In this document: positions 33,901 to 43,400 of the stretch, piece by piece
How the letters are laid out: every line of letters starts with the position of its first letter
How positions within the stretch are numbered: the stretch's first letter is position 1
Notes under the pieces: generated by a model
Seen by the model: only the letters and a program-made list of their open reading frames with translations
The model's database searches: none
Told to the model about the DNA's origin: nothing
From: Siderastrea siderea
Taxonomy: Eukaryota > Cnidaria > Anthozoa > Scleractinia > Rhizangiidae
Assembly (NCBI GenBank): GCA_964030785.1
Contig: OZ034978.1
Span: forward strand, 10,419,453 to 10,483,452
Length of the DNA: 64,000 nt
Reading direction: 5' to 3'
Position numbers and translations under genes: made by a program

Positions 33901-36900
33901 TAGGACACATCTTATCTTAGGAGGACTTCGTGAATCCAGCCCCAGGTTACCTGGTGTATTGAAAATGTAAAAAGCGGCGTTCCCAACACCACTTTCCCGC
34001 CTTTTTTGCAGGTGTCATACATGGACGCGGGTGGCGAGAGTCAGTATCATTACTTACTAGCCATCCCCACCAAGGACCAGCTCAGCCGCGTGCTTAGCTA
34101 TGTGTTAGACGAAGACGAATTTCTGTCGCCTTATGGTATTCGTTCCTTGTCCAAATTCCACGAGAAGAATCCCTATAAGCTGGAACTGAACGGTCAAGTT
34201 TACAGCGTGCAGTATGTCCCGGGCGAGTCGGACACGTACATGTTTGGCGGGAACAGCAACTGGCGCGGACCAATCTGGGTTTGCAGTAAGTACTAGTAGT
34301 ACCCAGTCCACTAGTGGAGGTTTTGGCGGGAATCCGGTTTCTTCTACCGCTGTTTCCTCGTGTTTTGGGTATCCCCGTACCCAATTCCCTAGTGAAATGG
34401 GTACCCCGGGTAGGGATATCCAAACACTGATTCTTACACTGACAAAAGACTGGAAGAAGCGAGGTCATTCTGCCATTTATCCCCATTACAAATGTTATTA
34501 TTATTAATTTCGGGGCAATGTCCTGAAATATAGTCGAAAGTAAAGTTTTTCTCAGTGATATAAAGATTGGTTTCTTTATGCCTTTAGTTTATTAAAAGCT
34601 AACCGCTTTTAATATCTTGGGCGAACATGAATTGCGCGATCGCAAAAACTACAAATAGTGAACCGCTGGTTTCAAAACGAACGCGAGGAATACCGCGATA
34701 GTAAGCGGTCAAGTACAAGGCAGCCTAAATAATTCTTTATGAGCATATTTTTCGAGACAAATAACGGACGTCTCCCGCTCTTCACGGTCTTCAGTCTTGT
34801 CTGGTCTTTCAGTGAGTCGGAATATTCATATTGTTCAATTATTGTTAACACTAAAACAGTCATAAACGCGAGCCGGTTTAAAACTGCAACACAGTTGATC
34901 GATCTGTATCCTGTATCCTGCTATACCTGCTGAAGAAAACACCAAAACCTTGCAACACAAATTTGTAATGGCAAAACTACAGTTTTTGCATGCCCGGGTT
35001 CGTGTATGTTTATTTCTAAAAACACACCATGCATTGAGTAAACTGATCCCAGTATTTGGCTGAACTGGAGCTATAATGCGCAAGTTGTCTGGTTGACTTC
35101 GTTAATTGACATGAAAAGCTAAGTAAACTTGTTTTGGTTTTTCCTCTATCAGTTTTACATACAGTATTAAGATTGAGGTCCGTTTGCAGACTTATCACAC
35201 ATGGGAAACTTTTAATGCAGAGCAACGCGAGGCACATCGGTTCAATTTCCTTGCGTAGGGACGAAATGCCGAGATGCAAAAATACCTTCGAAGGCCAGTT
35301 CAACACATTACTTGGCAATATGGACTTTAAAATTAAAGATGTTCGCGAATTTCCACTCGCATTTGAGAGAGGGTACCCAAGTCACTAGGGCTCTGGGTAT
35401 CCCGGGAGGGTACCCGGGGATACTGAAAACACGGCAGCCATATTTGGAGGGGATACCCACTTCACTAGGGATTTGGGTAAAGGGTTACCCAAAACACGGG
35501 GATACCCAAATCACTGTGACAGCGGCACTGACGTGCATCGTTCCTTCCGCCTGCATTTTGAACCTTACTTCACCTATCAGTTTAGAACACTTAAAATACA
35601 TTTTTGGCCGCTTAATTTCAAGCATGTGTACAGCCGCCCGCTCTCGTTTTTCTTGAGGAGAGCGGGCGGCTGTACGCAGGTTATTTGATTTCAAGTGGTT
35701 ATTCTCTGGTATCGGTTGCTGTTTTGTAAATAGTACCCACCCTGGCCTGTACAGTTATATAGGACTATCTTTTACCGTTGGACGCACAACGATTTCCTTC
35801 AACCAAGTAAAACAGCAGATAAAAACTCTTTACTCCCTTGACCATGTGAAAGCAGAACAGCATTGAGCAACCATTTTTGTGTGTCAAATAAGGCAGTATA
35901 GTTGTCACCGGTCATGTGGGGGGGGGGGGGGGGGTGAAAAACTCGTAAAGTCTTCGAGGATGAAAACCAAATGATCGGAATCCTTTTTAAAACGTTTGCG
36001 TATTGTTGCAAGACATTATCACAGTTCTCCTCCCTTACTTTGTTTGAATTGACTTGCAAGTTAGGATTCTTTTGAATTCCTCTTTGCAGTTGTTTGGGTT
36101 AGCAATCATCTCTTTGACGTCACAAAGATACGTCCGTATTTTTGTGACGTCAAAACAGACGTCAGAAATGTCGTTCGTTTTTAACTTGTCGTTCGCCAAC
36201 CTCGTTCCTAATACCCTGCAAGCAGAGGTTTCTTGGTCGCCCTATCTTCCGGTGGGCGAATAAGTAACTTCTGATTCGCCCGCCGGAACATAGGGCGACC
36301 AAGAAACCACTGCTTGCAGGGTACGTTCCTAATGCTCTTCCACTGTTTGCGAAAACGGGTCTCGTCTCCTTTCTTTATTCAAATGCTCATTAACGGTTTT
36401 TCAACTGATAATGCTTGTCGTTGTAAATCAAACTGGATTGTTCGTTTGTTTTTGTTTGCAGTGAACTACCTTCTCATCGAAGCTCTTGAGCGTTACGACT
36501 ACTTCTTTGGCGACAAATTCACGATCGAGTGCCCCACCCGGTCGGGGAACCGTATGCGTCTGCGCGATGTTGCTCTCGAACTGAGCAGGCGCGTGGTGTC
36601 TCTGTTTCTGGCCAATCAGGAGGGACGGAGGCCCTGCCATGGAGATGACGAAAGATACACCTACGACGTATACTGGAACAATCTGGTGTTGTTTTACGAG
36701 TACTTCCATCCAGAAACCGGACGGGGTTGCGGTGCGAGGTGAGTGTGTAAAGAAAGATTTTTTTATAAAGCGAAACTATATGGTTTTACCCTTTCATCTT
36801 GTGGTGGTGGGCTTGGTGGTGAAGTGGCTAGCGCCTGGGACTTCAGATCTGAAGGTCGGTGGTTCGAGGCCCAGTCCCTGCCATCATGTTGTTTTCTTAG

Positions 36901-37833
36901 CCAAGAAACTTTACCCCACGTTGTCTCTCTCCATCCAGGTGTATAAAATGGGTTCCGGCGACATACTTCTGGGCTGACCCTGCGATGGACTAGCGTCCCA
37001 TCCAGGGGGGAGTGGCAATACTTTTAGTTGCTTAATGCAACAGAAACCGGGATAAGCTCCGGCCGTGTGGGCCTCCTTGGTTCGTGTGCGACTTTACCTA
37101 CCTTTACCTTCTTTCATCTTATAACACACATCACCCGTAGGACTTCGTTACATCTGGACAGCCTCGATTTTTACAGGAGACTTTAGGATTTCACTTTGAC
37201 TTAAAAGGTGGAATTATACACTGCAGCATTTTAGCAGTTCCACAGAAAGGTACTGCTCATTGTCCCAGTTAGTTTCATCTGACACAAGACACGGTTGGAG
37301 TCAATACCACAGGAACGTACTGCTCAAAAACTTCCGTTTAAATGCTCACGTGATTGGTGTCTGTTAAACGAGATGTCCGTCTTGTTATTGACAATAACAA
37401 GACAGACAAACAATAGACAAACCGACTTATTTGACTAACAATAGACCAACGGACATTTGACTAACAAAAGACGGATCGAAACGGACTAATCACGTTTAAC
37501 AGTCTTCACAGCCAATAACATCACGGCTTAACTGACAGACGACCAATAACATCACGAGATCGTCGACCAATCAGGACAACGACCAGAGACTTATAACATC
37601 TAGTGACGATTCACAGTTCACTTGACTCTGATGATGACTTCCGCTCAGGTTGTCGAAACGTCAGTCAATGTCACCTCAAACAGTCCTTCTCAGGACTACA
37701 CTCACCCGGACGATCACAATTTACCGAATTATGAATGATATTCTTAAAAACCTTGTTTTTTTTCATCAGTCACCAGACAGGATGGACAGCTCTTGTCAGT
37801 CGCCTTCTGGAGAAGTTGGCCAAAAACCGCTGA
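15932..37833 (+). CDS. GH63/MGH1-like glycoside hydrolase, YMR196W type
   Basis: Thirteen exons: 15932-16110, 17441-17610, 18975-19148, 19651-19976, 20567-20846, 27998-28221, 29199-29467, 31099-31169, 31763-31812, 32155-32520, 34012-34285, 36462-36738 and 37770-37833. They total 2724 nt, or 907 residues. The sequence follows the long cytosolic family shared by bacteria and fungi (yeast YMR196W): [20 protein letters not shown] near residue 35, [15 protein letters not shown] near 65, NHGEDVKE near 117, ATWDLAFH near 453, [10 protein letters not shown] near 582, NWRGPIW near 787 and [12 protein letters not shown] near 885. Asp456 and Glu874 are candidate catalytic residues by analogy with GH63; this is inference. 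No signal peptide or membrane segment is seen, unlike ER glucosidase I. The substrate is unknown. The chosen ATG is the first in frame before the conserved block. The fifth intron contains a whole Kelch-like gene. Confidence 0.9.
16111..17440 (+). other. Hydrolase intron 1
   Basis: This 1.33-kb intron contains a run of G residues near 17031-17049 beside a degraded dispersed repeat (about 17030-17200). No gene or RNA is supported. Confidence 0.6.
17611..18974 (+). other. Hydrolase intron 2 with G/C-run repeats
   Basis: The intron holds degraded repeat blocks rich in C runs near 17640-17770 and G runs near 18185-18205. The frames translated from them have biased proline or glycine content and are not genes. 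Confidence 0.55.
21570..22013. mobile_element. MITE with CCCGGGGGGGTACTC termini and 8-bp target duplication
   Basis: The left end CCCGGGGGGGTACTC and the right end GAGTACCCCCCCCCCCGGG are inverted, and GAGAACGT flanks both sides (21562-21569 and 22014-22021). The interior repeats CCCTATCCTAGAC several times in both halves. An 8-bp duplication fits hAT or P superfamilies. It is non-coding and 444 bp long, and lies about 400 bp upstream of the nested gene start. Confidence 0.75.
22334..22342 (+). promoter_or_regulatory. TATA box of the nested Kelch-like gene
   Basis: TATATAAAA lies 78 bp before the ATG at 22420, a spacing that allows a start of transcription near 22365. It supports the nested gene having its own promoter. 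Confidence 0.55.
22420..25051 (+). CDS. Kelch-like BTB-BACK-Kelch protein, nested in an intron
   Basis: Two exons, 22420-23235 and 24137-25051, encode 576 residues. The join TCG|GTAAGT to TTTTGTAG|GTC keeps frame. The ATG sits in AAAATGG, a good context, after a TATA box. The BTB domain (about residues 12-120) shows the family pattern [17 protein letters not shown]. The BACK domain follows (about 125-240, with [19 protein letters not shown]). The C-terminal half (about 280-560) has six Kelch blades, such as [13 protein letters not shown] and [12 protein letters not shown]; most blades lack the double glycine. Family members recruit substrates to CUL3 ubiquitin ligases; the substrate is unknown. 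The gene lies wholly inside the hydrolase's fifth intron on the same strand, and its own intron argues against a simple retrocopy. The exact KLHL orthologue is not assigned. Confidence 0.92.
25084..26146. mobile_element. TTAA-flanked TIR element with internal tandem repeats
   Basis: Perfect 31-bp inverted termini begin AGAGCCAGTGTCACCC, and TTAA flanks both ends (25080-25083 and 26147-26150). Inside are two direct copies of about 190 bp, each with CTTCATCGCTAGATGT, AGATCTGACTTTG, a GATCGATCGATC stretch and TCGATGGACG. TTAA targets fit the Kolobok or piggyBac groups; no transposase frame is seen. The element starts 32 bp after the Kelch-like stop codon and so probably supplies most of its 3' UTR. 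Confidence 0.8.
28222..29198 (+). other. Hydrolase intron 6
   Basis: This 977-bp intron has no supported gene. Short frames around 28600-28830 on both strands overlap each other and have no domain. Confidence 0.55.
29579..29920. mobile_element. TTAACCCTTTAAGCCCC-type MITE, partly duplicated in tandem
   Basis: Two head-to-tail blocks start with TTAACCCTTAAAGCCCC at 29579 and 29709. The second ends in an inverted terminus, GGGGCTTAGAGGGTTAA, at 29920. The first block is a duplicate of about 130 bp without its own right end. Related copies lie at about 59210-59338 and 63195-63407. Confidence 0.7.
29938..30058 (+). repeat. SINE fragment with conserved eumetazoan core
   Basis: GGGATAACCCTCTGATAGACTAGCATCCC resembles the core of the fuller SINE at 36806-37115. 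The match is divergent and lacks the tRNA-like head. Confidence 0.5.
30286..30852. mobile_element. TIR element with ACCCTCGG termini
   Basis: The left end CAACCCTCGGGCGTACA and the right end TGTACCTCCGAGGGTTAA are inverted and imperfect. The interior contains the paired motif CCAAGATGGCGCCC/GGCGGCCATCTTG. It is non-coding and lies in hydrolase intron 7. Confidence 0.55.
31294..31573. repeat. Two adjacent imperfect hairpin elements
   Basis: AACAATAGAGTTCTTCTGTC near 31294 faces GACAGAAGAACTCTATTGTT near 31416-31435. Directly after it, GCAACGCTAAATT near 31442 faces AATTTAGCGTTG near 31560-31571. Both lie in hydrolase intron 8. Confidence 0.6.
32660..33188. mobile_element. MITE with CCGTATTTACTCGAATAAGCG termini, TA-flanked
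   Basis: The termini CCGTATTTACTCGAAT are inverted at the two ends, and TA flanks each (32658-32659 and 33189-33190). AATAAGCGCCGC is repeated several times in both subterminal regions. It is 529 bp long and non-coding, in hydrolase intron 10. Confidence 0.7.
35628..35675. repeat. Perfect 18-bp hairpin
   Basis: GTACAGCCGCCCGCTCTC pairs exactly with GAGAGCGGGCGGCTGTAC across a 12-nt loop. It is probably a short foldback element; no clear target duplication was found. Confidence 0.75.
36212..36323. mobile_element. 112-bp single-hairpin element with 9-bp target duplication
   Basis: Arms of 50 bp begin TACCCTGCAAGCAG and pair with only three or four mismatches across a 12-nt loop. CGTTCCTAA flanks both ends (36203-36211 and 36324-36332). 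It lies 138 bp before the exon 12 acceptor of the hydrolase. The size of the duplication fits Mutator-like mobilisation. Confidence 0.8.
36806..37115 (+). mobile_element. tRNA-derived SINE with Nin-DC-like core
   Basis: A tRNA-like head with A box (GGTGAAGTGGCTAGCGC) and B box (GGTTCGAGGCC) is followed by the core TGACCCTGCGATGGACTAGC and GTCCCATCCAGG. The tail is built of CTTTACCTACC. The core matches my memory of the widely conserved eumetazoan Nin-DC SINE domain. It lies in hydrolase intron 12, directly after exon 12. Confidence 0.65.
37625..37725 (+). repeat. Dispersed repeat with TGATGA and GTCGAAAC motifs
   Basis: This is a single copy of the repeat found as an inverted pair at 12700-12926, ending CTCACCCGGACGATCA. 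It lies just upstream of the last hydrolase exon. Confidence 0.6.
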
Positions 37834-39853
37834 CAACAACCAATGGAGTTACGTCGTGCCAAAAGAGCCCAGGCTTTGTGCAGTTTTTGTTCCAAAGTTT
37901 TGACAATAGAATTTTGATATCCAGTTTTTTTTTCTTTTGAAAGACTGCTTCGATCAGGGTTATAAGATGTTTAAAATTATAATTAGAATGTACTACTGTT
38001 AGTTTAGTTATAGCTGTATTTATTAAATGTAATGGCAAAGAGTAGAATATTTTTTTTATTTTCTATTTATGTACCCTTTTGGTTAAGTAATGTTATGCGA
38101 AGTTGTTACATACTTGTTAAAAGTTGTTGGCATTTTCTTTAACTGGAATATAATATCAAGTAAGAAAACGCATCGATCGGTTATGACTTGGTGGAGGGTT
38201 ACTGTCGAAATTGTGTTCATGTTTTTTTATTTGTTTTACTGATTTGTTTCTTTTTTTGATGTGCTGAGCTCTACATTTTGACCCAAGGTTTTTAAGTTCT
38301 GACTGAGTCATTCAGTGAGATATATATTTTTTTTCCGGGTCTGTTGATCAGTTTTACGTCACGATTTGACAAATCTTGTGCGTCACTGGTTAATATAACT
38401 CAATTTTTTGTTCATTAGCAATCCAACCTGGCTAGTTCGGTGGATGCGTTACTCACTTTCAACACTATTTAGTCATTCATTATTATGACTGAACGAGGTT
38501 AACAGAAGCCAGACAAGTACGCCTGGTGTACCATTTTTTAGACTGAAATTTGTACTTGTCTTTGTATTTTACCAGTATAAACAATATATTCGATGAAATG
38601 CCACTTGATACTAACAAGCAATTACTGTAGTTCTAGGTAGATAACACTGTTACATTTTGCCCCAGTTAACCCAAACCTCCCGCTAACTCAAAGTGAATTT
38701 TTTCTCCCTTCAGGTCATTTTCTTTATAATTTTACCCTCGATAACTCGAACCTTGTTTGTCAAAATGCCATAACGTCGACTTAATTTTGAAACAAAATTG
38801 AGCAGCATGTATTATTAACCCTTTCACTCCCAAGAGTGCCTAAAATCAAAATTCAAGACAAATCTCAAATTTAATTACATATAAATGGTACCATGTGAAA
38901 GTACTGCTGACGAGGTTTCATTTGAATGGTCACACCATAGGATTTCGTCCACAGACTCAGAAGTTAGAATCACCTTAATGTCTCCATAACTGACTCTGGG
39001 AGTGAACGGGTTAAAGTGCCTAACTGATGTTAGTTTCAATTTCTTTGGTTTCTTGACGTTGTGTTACCCTAAACGTGTCTGTTCTTCCTATTACATGTGA
39101 TAAGTCTTGTCAACAGGAATTCCATCCCTCGATAACTTGAAACCTTCTTGATTTCCCTTGATGCTTCGAGTTGTCGGAAGTCAACTGTAGTTAAGAATAG
39201 TTAACCATATTTACTAACATATTTTTAAACCACCAAGATCTAATTTATTAAGAACACTTTTTCTCTCAAAGGGGAATAAATTTAACTTTCACTTTCGGTT
39301 TGTGCTTGTCTTGTATTTCATACTGTAGTACTGGAAACAGGTTTGCAAAGATGGACGATGTGTTGACTGCCTATTAGGCTTTAAATTTAATGCCACATTG
39401 GGAAGATCGAACTTTGGAAAGAGTAAAACTAGTTTTCACAACATAAAAGCAGTTTGCCCGAGAAAATAAGTAGCTGTTCTTTTCCCTTTTATCTAGCAAA
39501 AGCCTTATTAAAAATAAGAAGTTTGGAAAAATTTGTTTCCTAAACTTCGGTGTTTTTTTAGATGACAAGACCATGTCAGCATTAACCGTTTTCGGATGAT
39601 TGGGTTGTTTGGGTTGTTTGAGTTCATTTGGTTTCAATTAGACTGGTTGACCAACGTTGTTTCTTGTAATCGGCACTTTAATTAAGTCGGCAAAGAACAC
39701 GAAGAAACAGTCGCGTTAAGTCCACGGGCGTTTTATAGTATCAACTTGTAAGTTGATATAATAAAATTTGAGTGCGGATGTTTCAGGCGTGAAAAGAGTT
39801 TTTTACCGGAGGATAGTGGCGCACAAAATACCGTAAGCAACAAAGCAGGGTCG
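37834..39853. other. Convergent 3' region between the hydrolase and CABIN1
   Basis: Both stop codons face this 2.0-kb interval, so it must hold both 3' UTRs. Possible poly(A) signals are ATTAAA at 38022-38027 for the hydrolase, and on the minus strand ATTAAA at 39677-39682 or AATAAA at 39244-39249 for CABIN1. A MITE lies at 38816-39013. No other gene is seen. Confidence 0.6.
38816..39013. mobile_element. TTAACCCTTTCACTCCC-type MITE
   Basis: The left end TTAACCCTTTCACTCCCA and the right end TGGGAGTGAACGGGTTAA are inverted and begin with TTAA. The interior includes CTGAGTC/GACTCAG-type paired segments. A second copy in the other orientation lies at 48755-48967. Confidence 0.7.
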
Positions 39854-40411
39854 CTACACAATACCAGAAGGTCCACTACCTTCGGTGGAAACCGCACCCT
39901 TCGGATTAACAGGCGCCACTGGCTCTCCAGCATCTGCAGTTACACCAGTGCTGGAGGAGCCTGATGGGGCTACGTTAGCCTCATGACGGGCAGCATCGTC
40001 AAGGGGCGCAGGGTTGACCTCTTTTTTAACAAGCATTGTATTTTCACTTTCGTGAAGCAAGGTAGCCGAGGCGGGTGCTACTTCTGCCGAGACCCGAACC
40101 TCCAGGGGAGATAACACTTCAGCTGCCTTCGGAACATCTTCAGTAGGAGCTGGTGTTTTGTCCATTGCTTTATTTTCAGACGGCGAATCTTTCGGCAACT
40201 CTCTCGGGGCGTCTTCGAAAGTTTTCGTTGGCTTTTCTGATGAAGGGTCTATTGAACTACTTTCTCGTTTTTTCGTCAGCTGAGGTGACAAGGTTTGTTC
40301 TAACGCCGTCGGAGTAGCTTCGGTATCAGAGCCTGAAGTTACATCGGGGCCAGTATCCGTTCCCGATGATCCTTTCGGTTGATGCGCAATTGAAGCACTG
40401 GATGAAGAGGC
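39854..40411 (-). CDS. CABIN1: CABIN1 last coding exon, low-complexity tail
   Basis: This 558-nt exon encodes 185 residues rich in Ser, Thr, Pro, Glu and Ala, ending in SGPSGIV and a stop. The preceding small exons still align with the conserved region of the vertebrate protein that ends in LEQAVKFCQ (here [10 protein letters not shown]). After that, no clear similarity to the vertebrate calcineurin- and MEF2-binding tail is visible. Confidence 0.85.
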   Translation of the reverse strand, partial: ASSSSASIAHQPKGSSGTDTGPDVTSGSDTEATPTALEQTLSPQLTKKRESSSIDPSSEKPTKTFEDAPRELPKDSPSENKAMDKTPAPTEDVPKAAEVLSPLEVRVSAEVAPASATLLHESENTMLVKKEVNPAPLDDAARHEANVAPSGSSSTGVTADAGEPVAPVNPKGAVSTEGSGPSGIV

Positions 40412-43400
40412 CTGGAAAAAAACGGGTATGTAGAGTCAGTTCACACCAACGTATTATAACTGAGCCGCTGATAATCGGAAAACTGGCAACCTAATTGACT
40501 AAACAGGGGCTATCAGCAGGATACTGGCGAAGGGCTATCAGCCTGTAGTTGCCGGAGAAATTTACAATGTGAGGAACGAATTTAGAAGGGGATCCTCCTT
40601 TGGCCTCCTGTATGAAAAAAGCGCTGGCGTGATTATTAACGAGCTGGATGAGGGCAGGCTACCTAAATAAAACGTTACGACCAAGTGAACTGTATTTCGT
40701 CCCACTTGGTCGAACTCGCGACCTTAACAAAACTCGGATGTAAAAATAGAGAATAGAGAAACTTGTCACAGGCTCCGTTATTTACAAGGTTTATATGTAA
40801 CAGCGGAGCAGTTTTTAATTGCATATCGAAAGTAATTTACGTTTTCTTTGGCTTTGCTTAACAACCTTCTGTGATTGGATAAAAAAACTCGCGCCACCTT
40901 CTAAACTAATCACAAGTAAAACCAAAACCAATTGTCACTCACTCGTGTGCATTTTCCCGCGCTTGACCCTAGTTACAAGGCATTGTTTTGAGTTCTGATT
41001 GGTTGATTGCGTTGTTTACCTCTGTTGAGATTAGTCAGAGTAATTACTTGGGCTGGTTACCCGACACAGTAGGCAGTAAATAGAGGATATTACACGGCGG
41101 AGCGAAGATATGAATTTTATTTTCGAGTGGTAAAAACAATATTTTACGAACGAGCGCAGCGAGTAATTTTCTTTTTATTGTATAGACAAGAGTATTTTTG
41201 CACATATAGACAAGAGTATTTTTAGGTAGGATGAACGTTTATTGGAGTATTTTTGCACAAACAACAGTGTAAAAGCGAGAAATGACGTCTTTGGTATCCA
41301 ACTGCTGAGGATATGGAAAATGTAGTTTCGTATGAAATTTACGAGTGGTTTATTTACCAGCAAAACACCCTTGTCTAAATACTAATGAGTAATACCTGAG
41401 GCTTGACATACTGCTGACAATACTTCAAGGCTTGCTCCAGAATTGACGAAGACGAGTCTGAAGTTTCGGTCATTAATTCAAGCGTCTCTCCTGAAGCGGC
41501 CTGGGAACAAGAGAGGAGGAAAATTAAGGTCTTTTTTAGTCTTTTAAATAAACTTTCTCGGACTAGCTTATCTTAAATCCCCCGCTATCTCGCACTAGCC
41601 TATGCTCCGACACAGTAGGAAAAGTGAACGTGAAAAACGGGGGAGGAACGCGTTGGGGCTAAGTAGAGCGGAGCACCCCCTTTTCCCGCCGAAGCACCTT
41701 TTCTCCAGATCCGGTGACTTGACAATTCAATCAAAAGCCATTTCCGTTACGCCTCACAACTAGAAATCACTCACTTTGGAAGCCATGAACATCTCAAAGG
41801 CCTTCGTCAGCAAACTTTCAGTCACCTAGAAAATGGAGAAAGAAATTAGCTGGGGGCAGTGACTCTTCAATAGCACTAAGAGGGTGGCGCAATATCCTTC
41901 TTCTACTTTTTCTGACTCTTCTATCAGTTTCTTATGGAAATGAACGAAGATGTAATTGCAACTACCACTGTAATACTAATGACTGAGACTGCTTCAAAGT
42001 GATAACGTACCTTTACGGACGGCTCGTATTTTTGACCAGTTTTCCAGCACTCGTACATGTCCACAACTAGCTGAGAAAGAGCAGACGTCTCCACCTAAAA
42101 TAAAAACCGCATCTTGTTATCTAAAAATCATTTCTAAAAACGACGTCAAAAATTAAGGCTATAATACCGTAAAAAGCTCTATTAGGCAACCCCTTGTCTG
42201 AAATAAGCCGCCCTTTTTGCAGCAAGAAATTTATTACCTCCTCCCTTTCCCTTCACAATCAAAAGAACAAACGACAGGCAGTACCGGTATCACCGGTGCG
42301 TTTTTACCGCATCTATCCGAGCACCAATTCACATAGAGTTCTCGCGAGACTTTTGGGAATTTTTACTCGAGCTACTCTACAAGAATCGTAATTACGGTAT
42401 GAAAAAAAGGTTAAATCAAATGTAACCAACGTAGTGAGGGAGTAGTCGCCTAACCTCCCGAGCCAGGGGCTCATGTGTAAACACTCGACGTCCAGATCCA
42501 ATTGGAATTTGGAAATGTTGGTTTTTATGGAGGGAGGAAAACCGGAGTGCCCGGAGAAAAACCCTCGGAGCAAGGACGAGAACCAACAACAAACTCAACC
42601 CACATATGACCTGGGACCGGGAATCGAACCCAGGCCACACAAGTGGAAGGCGAGTGCTCTCACCACTGCGCCATCCCTGCTTGTGGTAATCACCACTATA
42701 GTCTACTATAGTCCACTATAGTACTTTATTTACTCAAGTACTCATGAAACTAGTCCCTCTCTCTAAAAGTTCTCTAGAACGTAGGCCTCCTCTCGGTCAA
42801 CAACAACAGCAAAAGAATAGGTGCTAATATCTTATTCATTCACATCTTCAAAAGAAAGGAAATTTTCTGGACTTGAGCACTTAAAGGCTATCTCAAAGCA
42901 ACAAGAAACAACAACAAACACCACCACCAACGACAGAAAAAAAAGCCAATCCTTTGCTGGCAGATCTCAAGGCAAATTACCCACAGACCTTTCAAGACAG
43001 AGAATGATGCAGATTCGTGATGAAAATTAGTTAGTCTGTGAAAGCCTTCTTTTGTTCCTCCCCCTTCTTACCTTGGGGTCCTGATCAGAGACTCGCACTT
43101 TCATTATCTCTAGTGAATACTCAAAAGCCTGCCAAAAGATTCATGAAAACAAATGATCAAAAGATGCTTAAAAGCAAAGAAAAAAAAAGTTGTGTACGGT
43201 CGCCACATTCATGGAAACCTACTTTGTGATTGGCTTAAGAGAGAACAAGTTTACGACTGTAAACGGTTACTTGCTCATTTCATTAGAGGAACAGAACGCC
43301 AATAAGCAATCTTCAATCCTTGGGAGCAATTTATAAAACGTCCATTCTTACCTTTTTGGCTAAATGATGTCTCTCGTTGTCCCTCAAGAATTTTCTGACA

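Larger units (their letters stand above)
34286..36461 (+). other. Hydrolase intron 11 with dispersed and hairpin repeats
   Basis: This 2.2-kb intron contains two blocks of repeats built on GGGTATCCC/GGGTACCC (34296-34420 and 35370-35515), a perfect hairpin at 35628-35675, a G run at 35918-35934 and the mini hairpin element at 36212-36323. No gene is supported. Confidence 0.6.
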
